Source: Alistipes sp.
GTDB taxonomy: Bacteria > Bacteroidota > Bacteroidia > Bacteroidales > Rikenellaceae
NCBI GenBank assembly: GCA_017561105.1
Contig: JAFZDR010000113.1
Span: 1 to 8,134, forward strand
Length of the DNA stretch: 8,134 bases
Direction of reading: 5' to 3'
The notes under the pieces were generated by a model. That model saw only the letters and a program-made list of their open reading frames with translations. It had not been told where the DNA came from and did no database searches. Positions 1 to 7,341 of the stretch are shown here, in pieces; positions within the stretch are counted from its first letter, which is position 1, and each line of letters begins with the position of its first letter. The translations under genes and the position numbers were made by a program.

Positions 1-1217
1 GCAAGGAGTGCGTAGAGTTGAAAGATGTGCTTATCGGCGAGGTATGGGTATGTTCGGGACAATCGAACATGGAGATGCCTGTATCGGGCTTTGTGAGGTA
101 TAATCAGCCCGTAGCGGAGTCGTTGGAGACCTGCATCGATGCGATAAACTATGGTGACAGAATCCGCATATTCAATGTTCCTAAGAGAATGAAGGACGAT
201 GCCCCTGCCGAGGATCTGTTGTCGGGAGAGTGGCAACGCGCATCGTTCGAGTCGTGCGCCAACTGTTCGGCCATAGCATACTTCTTTGCGCAGTATGTAA
301 ACGATGCCATACAGATACCTGTGGGCGTTATTGTATCGGCATGGGGTGGCACATCAATCCGTCCATGGATGCCTCGCGACTGCCATAAAGCTACACTCAA
401 AGAGTTGCTCGCAAAGGGCACTATCACCGAGGAGATGTACAACTACCGCACCGGTAATCTACAGCCAGGTCGCAAGGGCTATCCGCAGAATGCAGGTACG
501 CTCTACAATGGTATGATTCATCCTATTCGTGGCTATGCAGCACGCGGATTTTTGTGGTATCAGGGTTGCTCGAACAAGAAGGACTACAAGTTCTACGACA
601 AGCTCCAAGAGGCTATGGTAGCTCGTTGGAGAGAGGAGTGGGGCGACAAGGAGGCGAAGATGCCTTTCTACTATGTGTTGATTGCTCCATTCCGCAAGGT
701 GCAGCGCCCTGATAGCTATGCACGCGGATATTTTGTTGAGAATCAAGCGTTGGCTGCAAAGTCAATCCCTAACTGCGACTACGCTACAACCGAGTGCTAT
801 GGAGCTTTGGGCAATATCCATCCTGCAGCGAAAAAGCCTGTAAGCCGACAGCTTGCACTCTTGGCCCTCGACAATGTATATGGCGTTAAGGGCATCGTTT
901 CGGGTGCTCCCGAGCTTGTAAAGAGCACTCTCGCGAATAGAAAATATACGCTCGAATTTGCCAATGGCAAGGGTCTTATGACTCCGCCTTACGAGGAGGT
1001 CAGAGGTTTCGAGGTTGCGGGTGCAGACAAGGTATTCTATCCTGCAAAGGCAAAGTTGGTGGGCAACAAGATTGTTGTCAATGTGCCGCAGGAGGTGGCT
1101 GAGGCGCACTCGCTGCGTTACTCATTCTACGATTGCCCTCTGACAAGCAATGTCAGCAGTCGTTTCGGTTTCCCGTTGGCTCCGTTCCGAACTGACAGTT
1201 GGGAGCTCACCAAATAG
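1..1217 (+). CDS. Sialate O-acetylesterase-like SGNH/GDSL esterase (5' truncated by window edge)
   Basis: This is probably a secreted carbohydrate esterase that removes O-acetyl groups from sialic acid or another acetylated glycan. The frame is open from the left edge (reading KECVELKDVLIGEVW), so the TTG at 18 is an internal Leu codon and the true start lies outside. Counting from codon 18, the SASA-family signature VCSGQSNMEMP is at residues 11-21, with the likely nucleophile Ser16 in GQSN. WGGTSIRPW is at 109-117, WYQGCSN at 180-186 (relatives often have ESN), and WREEWGD at 204-210. The histidine block GNIHPAAKKPVSRQLA is at 265-280, with likely catalytic His268. The position three before this His is Gly, so the Asp of the general SGNH DxxH block is absent; from memory, human SIAE is similar. 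About 400 residues are visible, and family members of this type are usually somewhat longer, so roughly the N-terminal fifth is missing. The gene converges on the GH39-like gene across a shared terminator. The family call is firm; substrate specificity is inferred. Confidence 0.9.
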   Translation, partial: KECVELKDVLIGEVWVCSGQSNMEMPVSGFVRYNQPVAESLETCIDAINYGDRIRIFNVPKRMKDDAPAEDLLSGEWQRASFESCANCSAIAYFFAQYVNDAIQIPVGVIVSAWGGTSIRPWMPRDCHKATLKELLAKGTITEEMYNYRTGNLQPGRKGYPQNAGTLYNGMIHPIRGYAARGFLWYQGCSNKKDYKFYDKLQEAMVARWREEWGDKEAKMPFYYVLIAPFRKVQRPDSYARGYFVENQALAAKSIPNCDYATTECYGALGNIHPAAKKPVSRQLALLALDNVYGVKGIVSGAPELVKSTLANRKYTLEFANGKGLMTPPYEEVRGFEVAGADKVFYPAKAKLVGNKIVVNVPQEVAEAHSLRYSFYDCPLTSNVSSRFGFPLAPFRTDSWELTK

Positions 1218-1234
1218 GGCGTTACAACGAATAA

Positions 1235-1268
1235 GAAAAGGGACTACGGCGGTAGTCCCTTTCTCTTT
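1235..1268. terminator. Bidirectional intrinsic terminator between convergent genes
   Basis: A perfect 11-bp stem pairs AAAGGGACTAC (1237-1247) with GTAGTCCCTTT (1252-1262) around the tetraloop GGCG. On the plus strand it is followed by a T-rich run (TTTCTCTTT). On the minus strand it is followed by TTTTCTTATT. It fills most of the 64-bp gap between the esterase stop codon (1215-1217) and the stop codon of the converging hydrolase gene (1282-1284), so it can end both transcripts. Confidence 0.85.
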
Positions 1269-1281
1269 ATGGAGTGTGCTG

Positions 1282-2754
1282 TTACTGCAACTTAATCTCC
1301 GACTTCTTGATAAGGATGATTGGTGCATCCCACAATGGAAGTCCTGCACAGCGAAGGTTGCCCGCGCCGTTAGCACCCTCGGCAATATCAACCTCGTTTG
1401 CTCCGCGAGTAATAACCGACGAGAGGTCGTGCACATAGCCCGTAATAGGCTCGACATAGACCAAATCCTCGACTGCGAAGTCCACGAGCGTAACGCTCAC
1501 ATTCTCCTTGTTGAGATTGTCGGTTGGCACCAAGTCGCTCTTCCAGAGCATTACACCAACCTTCTCGCCACTCTTATTCGCCAAGCCTACGCACTTAATC
1601 TCGCTATTGGTAAATGCCTGGCACTTAACTTCTACCGGCTGAATGCCGTCGTGAAGAAGGCGTGTGAGGTGCTGAACTGCGTAGTATGACGGACGCTTAT
1701 ACTGAGGCTCGTGCATGAGATTTACGCGCACAAGACCAAACGATTGCTGCATGTAAGGATACTGCAAATCGACAAGCGAGAATATCGACGATGGGATATT
1801 CATTGCAAAGTCGTTTGCCATACGACGCAGATCCCACTTTGCCTGCTTATATTCGCTCCACTCGTTGTATTTCATTGCGCTGCCAAACTCGTACGCAGAC
1901 GGACAACCGCTCTCGCCCTGCACTACATCCAAATCATTGCTGTAACTACGCACCGTGTTGCTGAATGCAAGAATAGATGTAGTAGCGTTGTCAGGGTTAG
2001 GGTAGTAGGCGTGGAACGACACCTTGTCGATAAGGTGCAACTTGTTGCGCTCCTTCAAAATATCCAACACACCCTTTACAAATGAAATGTTCGGTGAAGC
2101 CAAACCGAGAGCCAAGATTGTAGCCTTAGGATTCTCCTTACGGATAACTTCAGCTGTGTTGATAATAAGCTCTGCAAGAATTGCAGGAGTATTAGCCTTC
2201 TGACCATCCGGCTCATTCCAGATCTCGTAAGTAGTTACTCTGTCGCCATAGTGACGCACAGTAGCACGAACATAGTTGCGCCAAGCCTTCATTGTAGGCT
2301 CGTCAGTCCAAATAGCCGACTTAAGCGAGATACCGCCACCGCAGTAGAGAGGGTTTCCGTAGCTGAGGCTGAGCCAAGGCTTTACGCCCTGCGCAATAAC
2401 GCCATCAACAGCCTCGTCGAGCCACTTAAAGTCGTAGACGCCCTTTTTCTGCTCGCATCGAGCCCAACCGCTTTGCAGACGCGCATAGCCCACACCAAGA
2501 GGACCGAGGTACTCCTTGTACTTCGAGAATGTAGCATAGTTGCGGTCAAGTCCCTCTGTTCCAACCGACCAACGCGAACGACTTGCGTTATCGGCATCCG
2601 ATGCATCGAGCTGGCCAATCTTTGGCAACAAGGTGCAGTGTAGCTTAATCTTGTTGTAGACGACCTCCGGGTGCTTAGTCTTGGGTGCAATGTATGCAAA
2701 GACCGACGGCACAACCATAGCCGCAAGCACCAATGTTAAAAGCGTTCTTTTCAT
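1282..2754 (-). CDS. Secreted glycoside hydrolase, GH39-like (clan GH-A TIM barrel)
   Basis: This is a 490-residue protein predicted to hydrolyse glycosidic bonds in the periplasm. Residues 1-20 form a signal peptide (MKRT, hydrophobic core, VFA before Tyr21). There is no lipobox cysteine. The catalytic domain spans about 65-370. LGVGYARLQSGWARCEQ (86-102) and YDFKWLDEAVD (107-117) match the early barrel strands of GH39-like enzymes. EIWNEPD (177-183) carries the probable acid/base Glu181. SFHAYYPNP (246-254) is the usual His-containing strand-6 motif. VVQGESGCPS (277-286) carries the probable nucleophile Glu281. The Asn-Glu pair and 100-residue spacing fit a retaining clan GH-A enzyme. Residues about 371-490 are beta-rich and could be an accessory sandwich domain. 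The gene starts 26 bp after the MFS stop codon, so it is probably co-transcribed with it. The leader has no Shine-Dalgarno sequence. Substrate unknown; GH39 members include beta-xylosidases and iduronidases, and GH5, GH79 or an unclassified clan A family cannot be ruled out. Confidence 0.85.
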   Translation of the reverse strand: MKRTLLTLVLAAMVVPSVFAYIAPKTKHPEVVYNKIKLHCTLLPKIGQLDASDADNASRSRWSVGTEGLDRNYATFSKYKEYLGPLGVGYARLQSGWARCEQKKGVYDFKWLDEAVDGVIAQGVKPWLSLSYGNPLYCGGGISLKSAIWTDEPTMKAWRNYVRATVRHYGDRVTTYEIWNEPDGQKANTPAILAELIINTAEVIRKENPKATILALGLASPNISFVKGVLDILKERNKLHLIDKVSFHAYYPNPDNATTSILAFSNTVRSYSNDLDVVQGESGCPSAYEFGSAMKYNEWSEYKQAKWDLRRMANDFAMNIPSSIFSLVDLQYPYMQQSFGLVRVNLMHEPQYKRPSYYAVQHLTRLLHDGIQPVEVKCQAFTNSEIKCVGLANKSGEKVGVMLWKSDLVPTDNLNKENVSVTLVDFAVEDLVYVEPITGYVHDLSSVITRGANEVDIAEGANGAGNLRCAGLPLWDAPIILIKKSEIKLQ

Positions 2755-2780
2755 GGTATAGTTAAGTTATTGGTTAGTAA

Positions 2781-4187
2781 TTACTTCTTGATGTTTGGCA
2801 ACTCCAAGCCGTAGCCGTTGCGCTTATCCATAGCCTTCAACCACAAGCTGAACAACAACGCCAAGCCACCCAACGATGCGAACATCAACATAGGGAGCGT
2901 ATAGTTATACGATGCGCCCTCTACGCCCGCTGCAATCTGCTCGGCTACGCCAGGGTTGCTGGTCTTGAGAGCCCAACCAATCAAGATAGGAGTGCCGCTC
3001 AAACCGAAGTTCTGAATCCAGAAAATCAACGAGTAGGCGCTACCCAAGAAGCGCTTGTCCATAATCTTTGGAATAGATGGCCAGAGCGATGCAGGCACCA
3101 ACGAGAACGAGATACCCAAGAGGATAATTGCCACGAATGCAACCACCTCGCTCTTGTAATAAGGCAATACGAGTGCGAATGTCAAGTGGCAGATAATCAT
3201 CAACAACGAGCCGAGAATAAGCATTGTTGCGCCCTTACCCTTCTTATCGAGGAACCAACCGAGAAGTGGGGTGATGCAGGCTGCACCGATAGGGAACCAA
3301 CGGAAGATGTCGGCAGCAGTAGTGGCCGAAACGCCGAGGTTGCTCTGCAACATATTCGCCGCAAACTTCTGGAATGGGAAGATTGCCGAGTAGTACAACA
3401 CGCACAACATTGCAACAATCCAGAACAACTTGCTCTTGAATATATTCACAACATCAGCCAACTTGAACTCCTCCTCGCTCTCGCCCTGTATGGCATCGGC
3501 ACCGAGCTGCTTATCGAACTTCTTATCCATGAAGCAGAAGATTGTGAAGCAGATGAGGCCAATCAACAAGAGTGCTGTACAGAAAGCTACAGGCTTAACT
3601 ACGGTAGGGTCGATAGCACCTGCCAAGCGTGGCGAAATGGTGAAGATGAAGAATACACCAACACGCGCAAGAGCCATCTCCAAGCCCATTGCCAAGGCCA
3701 TCTCCTTGCCCTCGAACCACTTTGCAAGAGCCTTCGATGCGGTGATACCCGCCATCTCGCAGCCACAACCGAAGATCATAAATCCGAGCGATGCAAGCTT
3801 TGCGCTACCAGGCATAGCCACCCACCACGAGTTCAACCAGCTCTCCAAAGCCGAGCCTGCGAACCAATCGCTAACGGCGTAGAACTTGATGCAGGCACCA
3901 AGGAACATCAATGTTGCCGACAACTCGCCTGTAAAGCGAATACCCATCTTGTCGAGGATGATACCTGCAACAATAAGGAAACCAAGCACATTGAGAAGGT
4001 ACTCCGAACCCATAAACGAGCCGAATACATCGGGAGTCCAACCGTGTGTCTTCTGAATAATCTCCTGCAATGGGGAGATTACATCAACGAACATGTGCGC
4101 AAAGAGCATCATCAGCGCAATGAGTACCATTGCACCCCAACGAGCCCACGCATAGTCGTTTAACTTCTTTTGAATTGTTTGAGTCAT
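2781..4187 (-). CDS. MFS transporter, 12 TM, MFSD1-like
   Basis: This is a 468-residue inner-membrane transporter of the major facilitator superfamily. Twelve hydrophobic segments can be placed at about 17-37, 58-78, 88-105, 131-152, 168-188, 198-220, 252-272, 295-313, 318-340, 346-368, 380-405 and 430-450. A charged central loop (221-250, rich in Lys, Asp and Glu) sits between the six-helix halves. The MFS loop 2-3 signature appears as LDKMGIRFTG (78-87), and its counterpart after TM8 is WFLDKKGKG (311-319). The stretch SLWPSIPKIMDKRFLGSAYS followed by IQNFGL (391-396) resembles the MFSD1 group as I remember it, better than classical sugar:H+ symporters. Automated annotation may label it an oxalate:formate antiporter or NarK-like. 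The gene lies directly upstream of the glycosidase, so a saccharide or related breakdown product is a reasonable guess for the substrate; nothing in the sequence proves it. The gap to the upstream TPR gene is 34 bp, AT-rich, without terminator, canonical promoter or Shine-Dalgarno sequence. Confidence 0.9.
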   Translation of the reverse strand: MTQTIQKKLNDYAWARWGAMVLIALMMLFAHMFVDVISPLQEIIQKTHGWTPDVFGSFMGSEYLLNVLGFLIVAGIILDKMGIRFTGELSATLMFLGACIKFYAVSDWFAGSALESWLNSWWVAMPGSAKLASLGFMIFGCGCEMAGITASKALAKWFEGKEMALAMGLEMALARVGVFFIFTISPRLAGAIDPTVVKPVAFCTALLLIGLICFTIFCFMDKKFDKQLGADAIQGESEEEFKLADVVNIFKSKLFWIVAMLCVLYYSAIFPFQKFAANMLQSNLGVSATTAADIFRWFPIGAACITPLLGWFLDKKGKGATMLILGSLLMIICHLTFALVLPYYKSEVVAFVAIILLGISFSLVPASLWPSIPKIMDKRFLGSAYSLIFWIQNFGLSGTPILIGWALKTSNPGVAEQIAAGVEGASYNYTLPMLMFASLGGLALLFSLWLKAMDKRNGYGLELPNIKK

Positions 4188-4221
4188 AATTGTTTAAGTT
4201 TATTATGTATGTAAATCTATA

Positions 4222-6204
4222 TTACTGTTTTGTATATTGCTTGAGCACCTCGTAGGCCTCCTCGACACCCAACTCTCCAGCCTTCGAGATGTCGAGGCAG
4301 CCCTTGCGCGTATCCTTCATATATATCTGTATCAGACCGCGGTTGTAGTACGCCTCCGCAAAGTTAGGGTTCAGCTCGATCGCCTTTGTGTAGTCGTCGA
4401 ACGCCTCTGGCAGCTTGCCCGACAAGGCGAGCAGATTTGCACGGTTGTAGTAGGCGTAGGCAAATCCCGAATGGAGCTTTATCGCCTTTGTCAAATCGGC
4501 AATCGCATCGTCGTAGTTGTAGGTGCGAGTGGTGCGATTATGCAACTGTCGTGCAGGGTCGCTCTCTATCGAAATACGCTGGTAGGCGTTGTCAATCGAC
4601 GATATAAAGTCTATCATCTCGGCCTGCGTAGTAGCTCGGTTGAGATAGACAAACGGATTGGTTGGCGATAGCTGAATGGCTGATGTATAGGTGTTTACAG
4701 CATTTGTGTACTGCTTAACCAACGACTCCGAAATGGCGAGCGAGAACAACTCCTCGAATGTTGCCGATGCGGAGTGTATCTTGCTCTTATAGCGGCGATT
4801 TATCGCTACGAGCGAGTCGGGAGCGATGTTACTCTCGCGACACGAAAGAGCCAACAGCGGGTTGCCAAGTCGCTCGATAAAGTCGTCGGCACGCTGCGAG
4901 TGGAACGCCTGAATAGTGGCTGTCTGCTTGGTCGAATCCTGCGTAAATGTGAACTTAAAGAGTGGCAACAGAGCCATCTTCTCGTTGTTTGTGCGGCGCG
5001 AGGTTATGCGTTCGAACGATGAGCCCGCCAACTTGCTCTCGAACGAGAGGAGCTTGTCGAAACGGCGTGTCGTATCGGCATAGATAGAGTAGGTGGTGTC
5101 GTTCAGGCGCGATTTATACTCCGCAATCTTGCGCTCGGCAATCTGCTTGTCGCTACGAGCACCCTTGTAGTCGCGCAACAGATGACGCAGATAGCTGCGA
5201 CCGAGGTAGGCATTCGCAAAGTCGGGATAGAGGTCGATAGCCTTCGTGTAGTCGTTCTTTGCTCGCTCAATCTCGCCCAGCTGCTGGTAGAGTAGTGCGC
5301 GGTTGTAATAGACCAGAACATTCTCGGGCGAATACTCCGCCACCTTGTTATAATCCTCGAGCGCACGATTGTAATCGCCTATGCGTGAGCGAATTATCGC
5401 ACGATTAAAGTATGTAATCGAGCTTGTCGAATCGAGCTGAATAACCCTATCCAAGTCCGACAACGACTGCATCGGACGGTTGGTTTCGTTATAGACCAAG
5501 GCACGATTGAAGAAGGACATCGCAAGCGTGGAGTCGCACTTTACCGCCATATCGAAATCCTTCTCGGCCTCGGCAAAGCGCTCCTGCTGCAAGAGCAGAA
5601 CACCTCGGCGATTGTAACCCAACGGGCTCTCGCGATTGGTACGGATACCGAGCTCGAAATCGTCGTAGGCACGCAGTGTATCTTTCAGATAGAGGTGGCA
5701 GACACCTCGGTTGATGTAGGCCTCGGCGACCTTCTTCTCGTAGCGGATAAAGTTGTCGAAGTCGTCGATTGCCTCCTCGAATTGTTGGTTCAAGAGTCGC
5801 GTAACACCACGCGAATAGTAGGGGTTAGGAAGGTCGGGGCGCAACTCTATAGCCTCGCGGAAGTCGCTCAGTGCATCGTCGTAATTTCCTAATCGCGAAC
5901 GAGTTATGGCGCGGTATGTGAAGGCGGTTGTAAACACCGGGTTCTTCTCGATAGCCGTTGTAAAGTCGGCCTCGGCACCCAACAGATCGTCGAGGTTGTA
6001 CTTGGCAATTCCGCGCAGGAAGTAGCCTTCGTAGGCGTTCTCGTCGAAGCGCAGCAACACATTCAAGGTGCGTATTGCCTCCTTGAAATCGCTCTCCATC
6101 ATCTGCTTGCGGCCGATGTAGAAGAAGTAGTCGCGATTGTACTGCGCCACAACCGATGTCGTGACGAAGAGTATGCAGAGTATGGCGACTAAGTGTTTGC
6201 GCAT
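4222..6204 (-). CDS. Exported tetratricopeptide-repeat protein
   Basis: This is a 660-residue TPR protein with a signal peptide at 1-20 (MRKH, hydrophobic core, SVVA before Gln21). It therefore probably acts in the periplasm as a protein-binding scaffold; no partner can be named. About ten consecutive 34-residue TPRs fill residues 25-360. They carry the recurring pattern YYNRA/YFNRAI...G(D/E)Y..A..DY.KAI.L.P. A segment without TPR character follows (about 361-480) and contains Ser/Thr-rich and basic stretches. Three to four further TPRs follow at about 482-648, the last ending in the GCLDISKAGELGVEEAY pattern common in Bacteroidota TPR proteins. The repeat at 516-580 is stretched by an insertion (about 536-563). 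The ATG at 6204 is chosen because it gives a clean signal peptide; the leader has no Shine-Dalgarno sequence and no TAnnTTTG box, so transcription may come from era or from a noncanonical promoter inside the repeat-rich spacer. Function unknown. Confidence 0.88.
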   Translation of the reverse strand: MRKHLVAILCILFVTTSVVAQYNRDYFFYIGRKQMMESDFKEAIRTLNVLLRFDENAYEGYFLRGIAKYNLDDLLGAEADFTTAIEKNPVFTTAFTYRAITRSRLGNYDDALSDFREAIELRPDLPNPYYSRGVTRLLNQQFEEAIDDFDNFIRYEKKVAEAYINRGVCHLYLKDTLRAYDDFELGIRTNRESPLGYNRRGVLLLQQERFAEAEKDFDMAVKCDSTLAMSFFNRALVYNETNRPMQSLSDLDRVIQLDSTSSITYFNRAIIRSRIGDYNRALEDYNKVAEYSPENVLVYYNRALLYQQLGEIERAKNDYTKAIDLYPDFANAYLGRSYLRHLLRDYKGARSDKQIAERKIAEYKSRLNDTTYSIYADTTRRFDKLLSFESKLAGSSFERITSRRTNNEKMALLPLFKFTFTQDSTKQTATIQAFHSQRADDFIERLGNPLLALSCRESNIAPDSLVAINRRYKSKIHSASATFEELFSLAISESLVKQYTNAVNTYTSAIQLSPTNPFVYLNRATTQAEMIDFISSIDNAYQRISIESDPARQLHNRTTRTYNYDDAIADLTKAIKLHSGFAYAYYNRANLLALSGKLPEAFDDYTKAIELNPNFAEAYYNRGLIQIYMKDTRKGCLDISKAGELGVEEAYEVLKQYTKQ

Positions 6205-6230
6205 TCTGTTTTTGGGCTGTTAGCCATTAG

Positions 6231-6321
6231 CTTTTTTGTTTTTAACATTTTAACATTTAACATTTAACACACCCCCTTTGTTAAAAGTGTTAAAAGTGTT
6301 AAAAGTGTTAAAATATGTTAA
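6231..6321 (+). repeat. Composite intergenic repeat, copy L
   Basis: Read on the plus strand, the element has four parts in order. The first is a T-rich end (CTTTTTTGTTTTT). The second is four TTTAACA-type units, at 6241-6247, 6248-6255 (8 bp), 6256-6262 and 6263-6269. The third is a C-run (6272-6276). The fourth is the 9-bp unit GTTAAAAGT three times (6280-6306) followed by degenerate units GTTAAAATA and TGTTAAA. TTTAAC in the left arm is complementary to GTTAAA in the right arm, so a single strand can fold into an imperfect long hairpin with the C-run near the tip. The same element recurs in inverted orientation at 7381-7463 with about the same part order. Confidence 0.9.
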
Positions 6322-6336
6322 ACGCAGTAGTAGAAA

Positions 6337-6378
6337 ACTACTCACTACTCACTACTAACTACTAACTATTAACTACTC
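6337..6378. repeat. Heptamer tandem array, six ACTACTC/ACTACTA units
   Basis: Six contiguous 7-bp units are visible: ACTACTC, ACTACTC, ACTACTA, ACTACTA, ACTATTA and ACTACTC. The array ends 4 bp before the position of the era stop codon (6383-6385), so it would lie in the 3' untranslated part of the era transcript, read there as GAGTAGT/TAGTAGT units. It looks like a slippage-generated microsatellite. No stable fold was apparent apart from one short hairpin at its left edge. Confidence 0.85.
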
Positions 6379-6382
6379 GTTA

Positions 6383-7267
6383 TTAGTTGTCGTTGTAGCC
6401 GAAGCGCGAGAGTTGGCGGTCGTTATTGCGCCAATCGTCATTAACCTTGACGAAGAGCTGCAAGAAGACCTTCTTACCAAGGAACGCCTCGATATCGGTA
6501 CGAGCCTGCTGTCCTACCTTCTTCAGGCGCTCGCCCTTATGACCGATAACGATGCCCTTCTGTGATGTACGCGACACATAGATAGTGGCAGAGATGCGGT
6601 CGATAGTAGGCTCCTCCTTGTAGCTATCAATCTCAATCTCGCAACAATACGGAATCTCCTTATCGTAGTTGAGGAGTATCTTCTCGCGTATAATCTCCGA
6701 CGCAAAGAAACGCAGGGTCTTGTCGGTCAGCGTATCCTTCGGGTAGTATGGCTCACCCTCGGGCAGACGCTCGAGGATAGCTGCGAAGATAGCCTCGATA
6801 TTGAACTGCTCCTTAGCCGATGCAGGTATAATAACAGCCTCGGGAAGGCGTTCGTGCCACTCGGCAACAATCTTCTCGAGCTTCTCCTGCGTAGTCAAAT
6901 CAATCTTATTGATTACTACGATTGTAGGTATAGCGCTTGTAGAGATACGCTCCACAATCTCGGCATTGCGCTCGCTCTGCTCCTCGACGGTGTCGGTTAC
7001 ATACAACACCACATCGGCATCGCTAACTGCGCCACGCACGAAGTTCATCATAGACTCCTGCAACTTGTAGGCAGGCTTGAGGATACCGGGAGTGTCGGAG
7101 TAGACAATCTGGAAGTCATCGCCATTGACGATACCCATAATACGATGGCGTGTAGTCTGCGCCTTCGATGTAATGATAGATAATTTCTCGCCTACGAGGG
7201 CGTTCATCAGTGTCGATTTACCGACATTCGGGTTACCGATGATATTTACAAATCCGCTCTTATGCAT
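6383..7267 (-). CDS. era: GTPase Era, 30S ribosome maturation factor
   Basis: This is the essential Ras-like GTPase that binds the 3' end of 16S rRNA and helps assemble the 30S subunit. At 294 residues it has the normal family length (about 290-300) and looks intact. The G domain has G1 GNPNVGKS (11-18), switch I around AQTTRHRI (36-43, the G2 Thr being 38 or 39), G3 DTPG (58-61), G4 NKID (120-123) and G5 SAK (150-152). The C-terminal KH domain has its RNA-binding loop at VIGHKGERLKKVG (240-252), and the protein ends with the Era-typical segment VKVNDDWRNNDRQLSRFGY (273-291). The ATG at 7267 gives the expected short N-terminus ahead of G1. A good Bacteroidota promoter lies just upstream (7290-7297), and the leader has no Shine-Dalgarno sequence. 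In transcription order the gene follows ffh, but an intrinsic terminator separates the two. It is bracketed by two inverted copies of an intergenic repeat. Confidence 0.98.
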   Translation of the reverse strand: MHKSGFVNIIGNPNVGKSTLMNALVGEKLSIITSKAQTTRHRIMGIVNGDDFQIVYSDTPGILKPAYKLQESMMNFVRGAVSDADVVLYVTDTVEEQSERNAEIVERISTSAIPTIVVINKIDLTTQEKLEKIVAEWHERLPEAVIIPASAKEQFNIEAIFAAILERLPEGEPYYPKDTLTDKTLRFFASEIIREKILLNYDKEIPYCCEIEIDSYKEEPTIDRISATIYVSRTSQKGIVIGHKGERLKKVGQQARTDIEAFLGKKVFLQLFVKVNDDWRNNDRQLSRFGYNDN

Positions 7268-7289
7268 CTTAAATTAAAATTTACGCGTG

Positions 7290-7297
7290 CAAAGATA
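7290..7297 (-). promoter_or_regulatory. Bacteroidota -7 promoter element for era
   Basis: The minus strand reads TATCTTTG, a perfect match to the TAnnTTTG -7 consensus used by the primary sigma factor of Bacteroides and relatives. It lies 22 bp upstream of the era ATG, which predicts a 5' leader of roughly 15-20 bases. The expected -33 region falls in an AT-rich tract (TTTTTAATTTTTAATT on the minus strand) and shows no exact TTTG box. Confidence 0.65.
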
Positions 7298-7341
7298 GCG
7301 TTTTTTTAATTAAAAATTAAAAATGCGTTCACCTTTTTACC

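Larger units (their letters stand above)
6205..6382. other. 178-bp repeat-rich spacer between era and the TPR gene
   Basis: This spacer contains no plausible gene. Read along the minus strand from the era stop codon it holds a heptamer tandem array (6337-6378), a weak AGTAG/CTACT hairpin with an AAAA loop (6329-6342), a composite TTAAC-type repeat (6231-6321) and a short GGCT/AGCC hairpin (6215-6225) about 10 bases before the TPR start codon. The plus strand contains no CAAA string, so there is no minus-strand TAnnTTTG promoter element here. Confidence 0.8.

Noticed and set aside
18..20. TTG as start codon of the esterase
   Set aside because: The frame is open to the window edge with family-typical residues before this codon, and the signature motif would lie too close to the N-terminus without a signal peptide.
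1150..1689. 179-codon plus-strand frame spanning the end of the esterase gene, the terminator and the hydrolase 3' end
   Set aside because: It crosses a strong terminator hairpin and overlaps two well-supported genes; the translation shows no family features.
3186..4163. 325-codon open frame on the plus strand, antisense to the MFS gene
   Set aside because: Its translation is rich in Glu, His, Cys and Arg with no recognisable domain or signal. It lies entirely within a convincing 12-TM transporter gene on the other strand.
4330..6100. Recurrent near-identical DNA strings such as CGGTTGTAGTA within the TPR gene
   Set aside because: They are explained by the repeated YYNRA codons of successive TPR motifs rather than by a nucleic-acid repeat element.
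6231..6378. CRISPR array or plasmid-type iterons
   Set aside because: The units are 7-9 bp and contiguous with no unique spacers, too short for CRISPR. No replication gene, DnaA box or cas gene is present.
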